64,000 bases of DNA from Sipunculus nudus (taxonomy: Eukaryota > Annelida > Sipuncula > Golfingiida > Sipunculidae), in NCBI GenBank assembly GCA_026874595.1, contig CM049322.1, positions 6,497,900 to 6,561,899 of the forward strand. The letters run 5' to 3'. A model generated the notes under the pieces. It had not been told where the DNA came from. It searched no databases and saw only the letters and a program-made list of their open reading frames with translations. Position 1 is the first letter of the stretch; each line of letters starts with the position of its first letter. The position numbers and the translations under genes are program-made. Below are positions 15,401 to 23,648 of the stretch, in pieces.

Positions 15401-16563
15401 TTTTCACGATAGATGGCGCTTCAACTGCAGATATAAATGAACAAAACTCGCCCCTGCTGGTATCTCGTCTTCACGGCTCACGGGTCCGCCCTAACACCCA
15501 AAACACCGGTGTTTTGGGTACGTGTGACAAAACACCACGAAACACCCTTTTAAATTCGATCTTGAAGCAAAACACTGGTACCAGTTAATAAATCATCATC
15601 TATTGCATATATTAATGCGATATTGTGCAAATATTCTGAAAAATAAAAGAAAGCAATGGTGTTTTATACAACTGACAAGTGCGCCGCCTGATTGCGACTT
15701 GCGCCGGTAGGGGGCATGGTCATAGCTGGCATTAATGGCTGCAGTGGGCGCCGGTGAACCGACCATGGCACTCGTTTTTACCTTTATGTCATAAATTTAT
15801 GAAACAAAGTTGCAGATATATATCCAAATGATGATTATTTATCGATTGATGTTACGTTTTGGGTTCAGGTTTGAAGTTAAGTGGGTGTTTCGTGATGTTT
15901 TGTCACAGATACCCAAAACACCGGTGTTTTGGGTGTTTAGGGGGACCGCGGCTCACTTAGTAGCATGTAGGGTTCCTAGTCTAGAGTTCATAGGGTCGAT
16001 TCCCCATCAGGAGATTTCTGATGTTTAGTAGTTGTTTATGTTAGAAGAGTTGAGTTGATATGAGTGTAGGGACATCTACAGTGAAAAGTAGGAATTAAAA
16101 TAGGGAATGAGAGGATACGTACAGTTTTATAAAATTTTAGATTTTCATGTTACTCTATAGAAGTGTAGCCAACGTTCTATAGTGGCTCCATATATTTATT
16201 TTTGTCCCACCTGTAACGTAAATATACGCAATATGATTATATAAATTATAAATTTTACATATTTTACCTGGTATAGGAAAGGTTCTTTTCCTGGCAGTAT
16301 TTCTCCAGGGCTGTAGCCTTAATCCCATGCATATTAGACATGTACCCTGGGACAAATATCACGCCAGGACCAGGGTTGCTGACACAAGTCGTTCTGTACG
16401 CGACAGCCCCAGTCTCCCCACGTTCCAAATAGTGGACGCCATGACTTAGTGAGCGAGTCGAGAGAGATATGGCCCTGTGCTGCAATATCGTTGACCGCTT
16501 TGCGAGAGCTTCTGCAAACTTGGTGATATCTCGAAATGTCTGTCCGAAAATCACACTGGCCAT
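2995..16563 (-). CDS. ABHD10: Mitochondrial acyl-protein thioesterase ABHD10 (gene span, four coding exons)
   Basis: An alpha/beta-hydrolase of about 320 residues (the human protein is about 306). Coding exons are 16563-16268, 12376-12265, 12012-11878 and 3414-2995, and phases join exactly (2, 0, 0). The N-terminus is basic and hydroxylated without acids, as in a mitochondrial presequence. The oxyanion-region strand is GVIFVPGYMSNMHG, and FDYQGCGMSRGD follows. The nucleophile elbow is GSSMGG (Ser142), with Asp236 in LLHGVQDKSVP and His266 in GDHRLS. In animals ABHD10 removes S-acyl groups in mitochondria (PRDX5 is a reported substrate) and hydrolyses some acyl-glucuronides. Intron 3 (about 8.5 kb) is full of repeats. 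All catalytic residues are present, so the gene looks functional. Confidence 0.92.
3424..3925. repeat. Degenerate short-unit repeat (ACACCTCTxTATTAyGG-type)
   Basis: Many imperfect copies of a unit of about 17 bp, near ACACCTCTCTATTATGG, alternating with TTACAG variants, lie in the last ABHD10 intron. Related units occur at 10556-10620 and 11278-11342. The open frames here come from the repeat. Confidence 0.7.
3928..4225. repeat. Dispersed repeat of about 300 bp, copy 1
   Basis: It begins TATACTGTGGAAGTGG and includes TTTAGCGCTTTTAGC and a stretch near AATTGCGCTCAAAT. It aligns collinearly with 43633-43922. Family unknown; no TIR seen. Confidence 0.6.
4226..6059. other. AT-rich intron sequence of ABHD10
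   Basis: No exon seen. It holds an imperfect tandem duplication of about 73 bp near 5225-5350 (unit core AATATTAGAATTGTTGCAAA) and a G run at 5906-5927. Confidence 0.5.
6060..7085. repeat. Dispersed repeat of the GGTAGGAGATTTTGG family
   Basis: The stretch 6150-6650 shares the order of blocks seen at 8090-8650, 8760-9310 and 9450-9910: AAAGTTGG(A/G)CAAAATTTAAGG, TTGATATTAGGCAG, ATCTCGAAGGAA, then ATGGTAGGAGATTTTGGGG. A block near 6840-6870 carries GGGACCTATGGGTCACGACG, shared in reverse with 18460-18496. No coding content. Confidence 0.6.
7086..8034. other. AT-rich intron sequence, nothing recognised
   Basis: Very AT-rich stretch in the ABHD10 intron with no exon, structured repeat or RNA signal that I can support. 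Confidence 0.5.
8035..10066 (+). repeat. Three head-to-tail copies of a 600-700 bp dispersed repeat
   Basis: Copies near 8035-8690, 8690-9447 and 9448-10066 repeat the same block order, including CGTGCCATGGTC, GTTGGGCAAAATTTAAGG and ATCTCGAAGGAA. The last two end in a GGAC(GGAC)n tract, GACAATGGACCACGACTA, and a hairpin with arms AGCTCAG.TGACT and AGTCA.GCTGAGCT. The same terminus appears in reverse at 17905. A mobile repeat with internal tandem growth is likely; class not settled. Confidence 0.65.
10067..10503. other. ABHD10 intron sequence, nothing recognised
   Basis: Single-copy-looking sequence between the dispersed repeats and the 722-bp duplication. No exon signal seen. Confidence 0.4.
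10504..11225. repeat. 722-bp tandem duplication, copy 1
   Basis: It starts TGCGGGGAAATTTAG and is almost identical to 11226-11947; the one difference I noticed is CATTCATTCATG against CATTCATTTATG. Its last 70 bases (11156-11225) are a copy of the 3' part of ABHD10 exon 3 with its donor, but without the acceptor side. Confidence 0.95.
11226..11947. repeat. 722-bp tandem duplication, copy 2 (overlaps ABHD10 exon 3)
   Basis: This second copy contains the real 3' part of exon 3 at 11878-11947; the breakpoint lies inside the exon, after GAGAGTGGATA. It includes a GT-rich microsatellite near 11474-11505. Confidence 0.95.
11878..12012 (-). CDS. ABHD10: ABHD10 coding exon 3 (nucleophile elbow)
   Basis: The acceptor is AATCAG|GTGATGG; 45 codons start VMVGSSMGGLLM and end near KWTSAPG. 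The nucleophile is the second Ser of GSSMGG. The donor I chose is CCAGGG|GTTTGT (weak), because it keeps phase 0 and gives a length equal to the human protein. The 3' part of this exon is copied at 11156-11225 by the 722-bp duplication. Confidence 0.82.
12265..12376 (-). CDS. ABHD10: ABHD10 coding exon 2
   Basis: The acceptor TTTTAG|G supplies the last base of an Arg codon, then 37 codons follow from FDYQGCGMSRGD to VTAGPQ. The donor is CAG|GTAGAA, phase 0. It matches the human ABHD10 segment RFDYSGVGSSDG. Confidence 0.9.
12660..13540. repeat. 18-bp-type satellite with a higher-order unit of about 320 bp
   Basis: Imperfect units near CCTCTGTTCAAACCTGTG fill the region. A longer block containing CTCAGCAAATCTCTCAAATT and AACCTGAGAGATGCACTC occurs at about 12840-13010, again at about 13160-13345, and in shortened form at 13485-13536. 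The open frames (SVQTCASVQ, PLFKPVSLF) are repeat products. It lies in ABHD10 intron 1. Confidence 0.85.
13750..14310. repeat. Diverged dispersed repeat, related to 50300-50830
   Basis: The two regions share block order with heavy divergence: CTTGATCGTTGATCTTGCAG against a matching ACCTTACAG block, then GTCAGAAATTCAATT, GATCAACCATA and ACAACTAATTTCCA-type blocks. Class unknown. A G run sits just beyond it at 14322-14338. Confidence 0.4.
14339..15473. other. ABHD10 intron 1 sequence
   Basis: No exon recognised. There are repeats of ACTGACAGCTA-type blocks (14921, 15068) and two similar segments around 14850-15000 and 15170-15240 that hint at old duplications. Nothing here supports a gene. Confidence 0.4.
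15482..15948. mobile_element. 467-bp MITE with palindromic TIRs and 8-bp target duplication
   Basis: The left end is GGGTCCGCCCTAACACC; the right end in reverse is CGGTCCCCCTAAACACC. Both ends then carry a perfect palindrome made of ACCCAAAACACC and its reverse complement. CGGCTCAC flanks the element directly on both sides (15474-15481 and 15949-15956). An 8-bp duplication is typical of hAT-type insertion. No transposase frame inside, so it is non-autonomous. A diverged second copy is at 46335-47410. Confidence 0.88.
15950..16012 (+). repeat. tRNA-like / SINE-head fragment
   Basis: GGCTCACTTAGTAGCATGTA resembles a D-arm, and GGGTCGATTCC at 15993-16003 matches the polymerase III B-box well. 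The fragment is interrupted at its left by the MITE. No clean acceptor stem is visible, so this is more likely a tRNA-derived SINE relic than a working tRNA. Confidence 0.35.
16268..16563 (-). CDS. ABHD10: ABHD10 coding exon 1
   Basis: It starts at ATG 16563-16561 (MASVIFGQTFRDI), which has A at -3 and G at +4. The open frame continues upstream only through a TTG, so this ATG is the first. It encodes the transit peptide and the first beta strands, ending ...KNLSYT plus AG. The donor is CAG|GTAAAA, phase 2. Confidence 0.9.
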
Positions 16564-17163
16564 TTTTCTTTGTGTTGAGTCAAACAAAAGCTATCATCCA
16601 CACTGATGTAAACACGACGGGTGTCGTCTACACTTGTCAGATGAGCTTTTGTTTTGCTGATCAAAGTGTGTACATGCATACAAACTTTTCAAAACGCTCG
16701 GTTACAAAACATGCATGATACCGAGATAACGCTAAGAAAACCGAACTCTATTGAATGAGCACGGCCTTGACCTACCATGAACTACAAATTTGATTTTTGA
16801 TTCCTCGTCAAGGAAATTGTTTGAATTCGATTCATTTTTTAATGTATCAAATCAGGTTATCACACTAAAATGCAATACTTGTGGAGACAATTTTACAGTA
16901 TAAGTAATTAATTTAGACTGGTGCCCGGCTCATATTTTCTGTCATGCATGCTTGTGTTCCCGCGACCATGACACGTGTGCCAGGTCCCCGTGATGTTTGG
17001 CCCCGCGATCTGGCATCATCGTTTGTGCAAGAATCTGACACGCAGAAAAGTTCTTCAGAGGAGATAACGAGTATTTACGACAAACAGGGATAGATATACA
17101 GATCGATAACCGCATAACATATAGTTGATACAATTTTGTTATAGCCTCAATCATAGGCTTATG
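16564..17163. other. Upstream flank of ABHD10
   Basis: This stretch should hold the 5' untranslated region and promoter of ABHD10. No TATA box or other site can be assigned with confidence. Confidence 0.35.
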
Positions 17164-17707
17164 CTATAGTCCATTTCATCCCCTCATGTCCACCTGTTTT
17201 TTGCTATGAAAATTTTTATTAGTTACATTTCAAGGGAAACAATTATAGTGTAGAGCAGAGGATTAAAGAACCTAATTTTCAACAAGGTAAATAAATACCT
17301 ACCTTACACCTTATTTAAGAAACAGAATTATTGTAAAATATGAGAAATCAGTCTACATTTTACAACATATCAGACCCATTTATGGCGGTCAAGGTCATTG
17401 GTCACATGCAAAAACAGCCTCAACTGACAGCTGTTGATTGGATGATCTCATGTAAACACTCTAAAAAATATAACCAGCTAAAACAAAGATGGCTGCTTAT
17501 GGAGGGAAACATCATATCTGCCAGATCATGGTGAATAGATTAAAATGTTGTGAAAAATAAACGGTGGATTTATTGTAAAATTCTTAATTGCCATATTAGG
17601 TTGTCACTTCCATATGTTAGTTTATTGGAAATTAATGAAAAATATAAACATTTAAGAAAATTATCAACAAAAAACAGGTGGACAGCATGTGGTGAAACGG
17701 ACTATAG
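17164..17707. mobile_element. 544-bp TIR element (MITE)
   Basis: The left terminus CTATAGTCCATTTCATC and the reverse of the right terminus, CTATAGTCCGTTTCACC, match over about 40 bases and both run on to GTCCACCTGTTTTTTG. The interior is AT-rich with no transposase. It looks like a complete non-autonomous DNA transposon. The target duplication cannot be separated from the TATA-containing ends. Confidence 0.8.
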
Positions 17708-17816
17708 GCTGTTATAGATATCTAGGGCTTACAGGCCTTTATCAAGTGGGCGTAACGTATAAACATTTAACAATATTTATAAACATTCCTAGGCCTATAT
17801 ATTGGCCCCCAAAAAA

Positions 17817-18625
17817 GCCCGGGCACACCGAAAACTGCGCTGCGCTACAAATAAAATACTGAATAAACGGCTGGGCATTTTTGCGGCGCTGCAAAGTTTA
17901 ACTGTTTAGCTCAGCTGACTGTAAGTCTGTAGCGATCACTCTTTGTCCGTCGTCCGTCCGGCCATCCCAGCAGGCCGTCTGTCCGTTAACAAGGCACAAA
18001 TCGTAACCACTGGACCTGGAATCTTCTAACTTTATATCCAGAGATCTAGGTCCATGAAAAATCTCCTTGGAAACCTGGAATTAGCTAGGTCTCTGTCATT
18101 TGGAATTTGGTCTCGGTTACCCATATTCTTCCAGTTATGGGGCTGCAAAGTACTCCCCGAAATAATGAAAAATTTGATACAAAAGCTGAAGTATCTGAAC
18201 AACAAAAGCATTGATCACCATGATTCTTTGCATGGATATTAATCGTGGAGTGTTTCATCAGTTTCTGCAGACTAGTGGCGCTACCTGTATTTTTTTTTCA
18301 AATTTTTACGCATTTTTTTTTCTATTTATGAAACCTTCAAATGAAGTTGTCATCTGTCCAAAAGCCCACTCAAACCCATTTCTAAGGAATCTTCACAATA
18401 TTCATGATTTATTTGCACTCCGGCAGTCATTTTGCTCATTGTTCAACATTCCATGAATTCAGCTGAGCGTCATGGTCCATGGGCCACTTGGTTCAGCTTT
18501 GCTTTGCAGCGCCTGCGCAGCGCGGCGTTTTGTGTGGATACTCCAGTGTATTTGCATGCGTATACATAGGCCTATATATGTTACTCAACATTTTTTTGCA
18601 GCGCAGCGTTCGGTGTGGCTGGGCC
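17817..18625. mobile_element. TIR element split by a nested repeat
   Basis: The left end GCCCGGGCACACCG runs into ACTGCGCTGCGC; the right end in reverse is GGCCCAGCCACACCG running into ACGCTGCGCTGC. Inner GCGGCGCTGCAAAG and CTTTGCAGCGCC blocks pair as well. The middle (17905-18496) is another repeat, so the outer element is short and non-autonomous. Confidence 0.65.
17905..18496 (-). repeat. Nested copy of the AGCTCAGCTGA-ended repeat
   Basis: It starts TTTAGCTCAGCTGACTG, followed by CGTCGTCCGTCCGG, the reverse of the terminus seen at 9360-9450 and 9960-10066. It ends CAGCTGAGCGTCATGGTCC then ATGGGCCACTTGG. It sits inside the GCGCTGCGC-ended element. Confidence 0.6.
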
Positions 18626-18998
18626 ATTAATAGCCAATTAGCCTACGGCCATGGATAGGCATAATTCAAATAACTTTTTTAACGTCCTATTATTCATAAG
18701 CCCACTAGGGTAGGAAGACGATAATTTTTTTTAACAGATGTAAAGCGATTAATTTTTTTTCGAGATAGGCCTAAGTCTATTCTTCAGAAAGGAATCTCTT
18801 CATACCGGTATTTTTCTCAATATAGGCCTACTCTTTCTATATCCGTACATATTCCATATCTAGGCCCATATGCCTATAATTTTAGGCTTTTGAAAATCAA
18901 AATTAATGACATGGATAATTTTGCACGAATGCGTCAATTCAGGACAACATTGAATGGTCAAAATAGGCTTAAACGTTATTTTAAGTTGTTGAATATTA

Positions 18999-19004
<6 letters not shown>

Positions 19005-19046
<42 letters not shown>
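19005..19046. repeat. (TA)n microsatellite
   Basis: A pure TA run next to the 5' LTR of the Gypsy element. Confidence 0.95.
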
Positions 19047-19048
<2 letters not shown>

Positions 19049-19055
19049 CTATCTT

Positions 19056-19206
19056 TGTCAGTTAGGTGCTGCCACTAACGGCATATGCTACACTAATATT
19101 TTGTATAATGTCTTTATGGAAATCATGCAACACATTTGGTTTCCGGTCACACCTGGCGTTGAGTCCTTGCACAAGTCAATTTAAGCAAACCATATCAGCT
19201 CTTACA
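19056..19206 (+). repeat. 5' LTR of the Gypsy-type element
   Basis: It starts TGTCAG and ends CTTACA, about 151 bp. It shares ACACTAATATTTTGTAT, GTCTTTA and TTTGGTTTCCGG-type blocks with the 3' LTR. The primer-binding-type sequence begins at the next base. Confidence 0.75.
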
Positions 19207-20992
19207 TGGTGTCGGAAGTGGGGCGGTATAGGCTTTTAACATCCCACCCAAAATGACATTCTCTGGAAGCAACCTCGCAGAGGCCTGGCGGCGCTTGGAG
19301 CAACAGTTTCGGCACTATTACGGCGCGGCAGGGTTCAGCATAAAGAGCGGTAAGACAAAGCGCCATTTCGGTACTCTTACAATAAAGTCTTCGACCAGCA
19401 TACTGGCTGTCATAGTGTTTTGTATCTTTGATCGAGGAACACACATTAAGGCTCTGTGAGGATGCAAATATTTTCGTATTTTTGACAACGCCATATGGCC
19501 TACAAGAAAGCAGTCACTTGACATAAACCAGACCAATCTTGACATAAACCAGATTGTTAGCATTTAGTATACAATCTGACAACACCTACCATGAGCGAAA
19601 CAAATTCCGGTTTAACTCAGCACATTGGTTAATTCCTCTGCATGTTTTTTAAATCTCTGACCGCATGAATACAAACATGGTTCACCAGGTTACTGGATGA
19701 TAGCCAATTTGTGCGTGACATAGGAAATGACTTATTTTCAGACAGATTAATATTGACAGATTATCAGGTTTTTTTTATGAGTTAATATGATTTGTGTTAA
19801 TTCATCACTCTTTACGTAATGTTAAGCTTATTGGCTGTATACCACAACATTAATGCCGTAGGATGTATGGACTTGCAGTATGTTAATTCTCCCGTATGTC
19901 TTGTATCACGACTCAAGATAGACTTACCAGCTTGAACCGGATACAGAACGGAAGCCAACTTGTACTCGAAAGAGGAAATGACTTGTTACCATAGAGACAG
20001 AGTTTCAGTAACTTTTGTGTTAATTCATCATTCTTAACCTAATGTTAAGGTTATTGGCCGTTTACCAGTGGGAGACCACTGCAGTGCATTACTCCATTTT
20101 ATTTGTATCAGGACTCAAGTTTACCAGCCCAATATAAATGCCTACTGAGTCGTGTACTCACGGCTAGGTAATACCATGGCCGCCATTTTACTGCATTGCA
20201 AGGGTCTCGAATCCAAGGACATTTATAAGAACTATGCTTTGCTGAGGCCGAAATTTGAGTGGTTGCGAGCCCAGAAAAAAATAAAGTCTTTAGTTTTATA
20301 TCACAGACAGTGGGGATACACTAAAACATGGCCACAAAGCAAGTAAAGTCCTAGACCTTGTAAATCACCCCTGACCAAGGAAACAGTCACGCAATAGCAT
20401 CTAGAAACATTTTCACTGGCATAGGCCTTAGAAATTCTCCAGGCAAAAGAAATATGTGTATAGGCCCTCTGACTCGGTAAGCAACCTTGTGATTACTGAG
20501 AAAAAGAATGGTCCGATACGATTTTGCCTTAATCCAGAACCGCTAAATCCGGAACGAGCATTACGACAGACCCACCCCTGGCGATGTTCAGAAAAAGCAG
20601 ATAAAATAGTTTCCACTATACTGCACATGATGGATGGATATTATCATGTGTAGTTGTCTGAGGAATCACCCTACCTCTGTATATTCAATACGCCATAGGG
20701 CAGAAAGAGGTTCAAGCGCATGCTCTACGGTATTAGAAGAAACATTTGGTGATATAGAAAGGTGATACTGTGAAAACTATTGACATCATAATCGCAGCAT
20801 CCGATGAGGCTGAATATGACGCAGTCCTCTGCAAAGTACTGGACAGCGCGCCAGTGAAAGGCTTTCCTTTGAACAAGGACAGGACCAATACAAAGTGAGT
20901 GAAGTTGAATAGATAGGGAACAGTAAGTAGTCTCAGTAAGTAGTCTCACACCAAGTCCGCTAAAAAATTCAAGCAGTTCCAGCCCGACATAT

Positions 20993-21286
20993 GTGAATCT
21001 ACTATCAGAGCTCCATTCAGAGAATGCTGACCAAAAAAACCCTATTTGGCGTTGGCAACCTGAGCATGAGCAGGCGTTACATCACGTGAAGGAAATTCTC
21101 ACTAGCAGGCCAGTGCTAGCCTATTACGACGTCACAAAGCCAGTTACCATCCCGTGTGACGCTTCACAACATGGACCTGGTACATGCCTCGAGCAACAAG
21201 ACAAACCGGTTGCGTACAGTTCAAGATCATTATTATCAACTGAAGCCAATAACGCTCAGATTAAGAAGGAAATGTTTGTCACTTAA
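20993..21286 (+). pseudogene. RNase H region of the Gypsy pol relic
   Basis: The frame carries WQPEHEQALHHVKEIL, RPVLAYYDVTKPVTIPCDAS and PVAYSSRSL, the usual RNase H start in Ty3/Gypsy pol. The stop comes right after the KEMFVT segment; the homologous reading continues downstream in another frame as IQVHTDHKPLESI. Non-functional. Confidence 0.85.
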
Positions 21287-21711
21287 TTTGCTTCGTGTGT
21301 AACAACTTCAACCAGTATATCTGGGTTGAGAAAGCCATACAAGTACACACAGACCACAAGCCTTTAGAAAGTATTCTAAAGTTGCCACTTTTATAGGCAC
21401 CGCTTAGACTTCAACGCGTGATCATACGCTCACAAACGTATGACCTGAGAGTTAACAATGTGTCAGGTAAGTACATGTATGTGGCTGACACACTGTCGCT
21501 TGCATTCATCTAGGATACACCATGTACAGTTCTTGGGGAAGATGAGAATAATGACAGTTCACACGCTTATAGTAAATGTTCCCATAAGTGCAGTAAAATT
21601 TGCAGAGTTTGTCGAAACAACCAAATCAGACACTGCATTAAAGCTTTTGAAAGAATACTATTTTTTACTCTAATGCACAAATTTACTTGAGCATAAGAGA
21701 TAGGTTGCACC

Positions 21712-21990
21712 TTGGTGATGTTGTTACATTCAAAGCAGTCATACCCAGCTCGTTACAACCAGTTATGTTGCAGCTCATACATAAGGGTCATTTTGGTGAA
21801 GAAGTGCAAAGCTCGGGCTCCAATGATTATGTATTGGCCAAAAATAGTAAGTGACATTGAGAATACGGTAGCCGGATGTCTGATATGCCTAAAGTTAAGC
21901 AGGGCTACCCAGAGGGAGCGAATGATCCCTCGTGATCTACCAGATAAAGAGGGGAAGGACATCATGACCTACAGAAGGAAGAAAGAGTGA
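21712..21990 (+). pseudogene. Integrase zinc-binding region of the Gypsy pol relic
   Basis: Sequence such as MYWPKIVSDIENTVAGCLIC matches the HHCC zinc-binding part of Gypsy integrases, with Cys-x2-Cys at GCLICLK. The His pair is scrambled by a frameshift (HKGHFGEE lies in another frame near 21780). It ends before the catalytic core. Confidence 0.75.
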
Positions 21991-22907
21991 CTATACTGTG
22001 TGGTAGTAGATAAGTAATATAAATACCAAGAAATCTACCAGCTTTCAGAAAGAACTACCGAATGAGTCATACGGCACCCAAAGAAAATTTTTTCTCGTCA
22101 TTACTTCCGCAGAAAGTTGTCGATGACATCATGCTTTTTGCAAGTAAAGAATTTCGTTAGCAGTGGGGTTTTCGGGGAACTATATCAAGCCCTTTCTACC
22201 CACAGTCCAAAGGACAAGCGGAGAGGACATTTCAAACAATAAAAGGTACCCTTAAAAAGCAAATATAGACAATTAGGATCCTCAGTTAGCACGCCTGGAG
22301 TACCGTAATACCCCTGTTAATGGTTTGCAATACACTCCGTCCCAGTTACTGATGAGTAAACTCTAAGTTACCATCAAACCTAGTGTTATCAGAGACCCGA
22401 CAAAGCTGCGAGAGAGGCAGAAATGACAGAATTGGTACCCTCCATTTTCTCAAGGAGTGTGGTAGTCCGTCAAAGGAAAACATGGCAACCAGCAGTTAAT
22501 GGTCATAACAGGCGAAACCGCAGACACCTCATGAAATGCTCTGAACTGCCATCACCTTCATAGCAAACAATTAGTGAGATTCTTGATGAGATAACAAGAT
22601 CACCTGCCGGTCACCTGCAGCAACCACGCCTAGCACCAACAGAGGAGGCTGATGCAACTAACCAAGGCCCGCAGGTGGATCGCGCGTTGCAGCGGTCAAT
22701 GAGTGGTCGAGAAATTCGAAGTCCAGGACGCTTTAAAAACTTTGTTACAGAATAGCATTCACCCTGAAAATACCTTTATTGGTTCATTTTGAAACATCCG
22801 AAATCAAATCATAACAAGCAAGAGTATCACAACAATAAGAGTTTATTCATTAATGATAATGTTTTAATATGGTTTATATCCTGGGTTAATAGCTTTAGTG
22901 GGGGAAT

Positions 22908-23042
22908 TGACAGATATCGGCCGATCGGTGCTACCGATCCGTGCCATGACACACTAATATTTTGTATTTCGTCTTTACGGTAACCATGCATCACAGTTGG
23001 TTTCCGGCCACAAGACTAGATAAACAACCATAAGCTGTTACA
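22908..23042 (+). repeat. 3' LTR of the Gypsy-type element
   Basis: It begins TGACAG straight after the purine-rich AGTGGGGGAAT and ends CTGTTACA, about 135 bp. Shared blocks are ACACTAATATTTTGTAT and GTTGGTTTCCGGCC. It is clearly diverged from the 5' LTR, so the insertion is old. No target duplication could be recognised. Confidence 0.75.
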
Positions 23043-23648
23043 GCCACGTGCTCACCTTGTTTAGTTGTTGCAGGTGAACAAAGCACTCCCGTTGTATTTG
23101 TAAGTCATGTCACAATATTGCATCAGTATATTAACAAATAACTTTTCATTTACTGAGGCCCATCAGCGAGCAGTTGAAGACTATGTTTCATCCAATACAC
23201 CAATAAAACTGTTCATTGTGACAAAACATTAACCATCAGACATACATGTACAGGGATAAGTTTTATAATGGGAAAAAAATCATTCTCCCAGCAGGTATGC
23301 GACGCAGTTTCATTGGCGTGTTCTATAAAATAGAGGATTGATGCTCCATACTGTATTAGTGTATATACTGTCACACAGGGTACCTTCTGTTCGTATAAGA
23401 TGCACAGCAACATATACAAATATTGGAAAATGTCGGCTATTTTTTCTAAAGGTTACATTTATTATTAACCTGAAGTTTGCCGTTTGTAGGTCCGAGTCCC
23501 TTAGTTCCTTTTTTTATCCAACATATATTTACATCATCCCAATCGTTGGATGTTAAGAGTTTTCTGACTCTTAAATAATAGTATATAGGATTTTTAAAGA
23601 CATAAACTACAGATTTAAGGTTTTGAACTCATAGCTGTATATGCAATA
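23043..23648. other. 3' flank of the GPCR gene
   Basis: No exon recognised. On the minus strand it would hold the 3' untranslated region of the receptor. Confidence 0.4.

Larger units (their letters stand above)
19056..23042 (+). mobile_element. Degenerate Ty3/Gypsy-type LTR retrotransposon
   Basis: Layout from left to right: short 5' LTR (19056-19206); a primer-binding-type sequence TGGTGTCGGAAGTGGGG at 19207; a gag start (MTFSGSNLAEAWRRLEQQF, 19253); a disordered middle; a reverse-transcriptase scrap near 20456-20690; RNase H-like frame (20993-21286); TDHKPL and integrase zinc-binding segments to about 21990; integrase-core scraps with SKGQAERTFQTIKG near 22200; a pol end with SGREIRSPGRF, stop near 22755; a purine tract; and the 3' LTR (22908-23042). 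Many stops, shifts and deletions show it is dead. Confidence 0.85.

Noticed and set aside
19207-20346. A complete gag gene for the Gypsy element
   Set aside because: Only the first 37 or so codons look like gag; the rest is disordered and shows no zinc knuckle.
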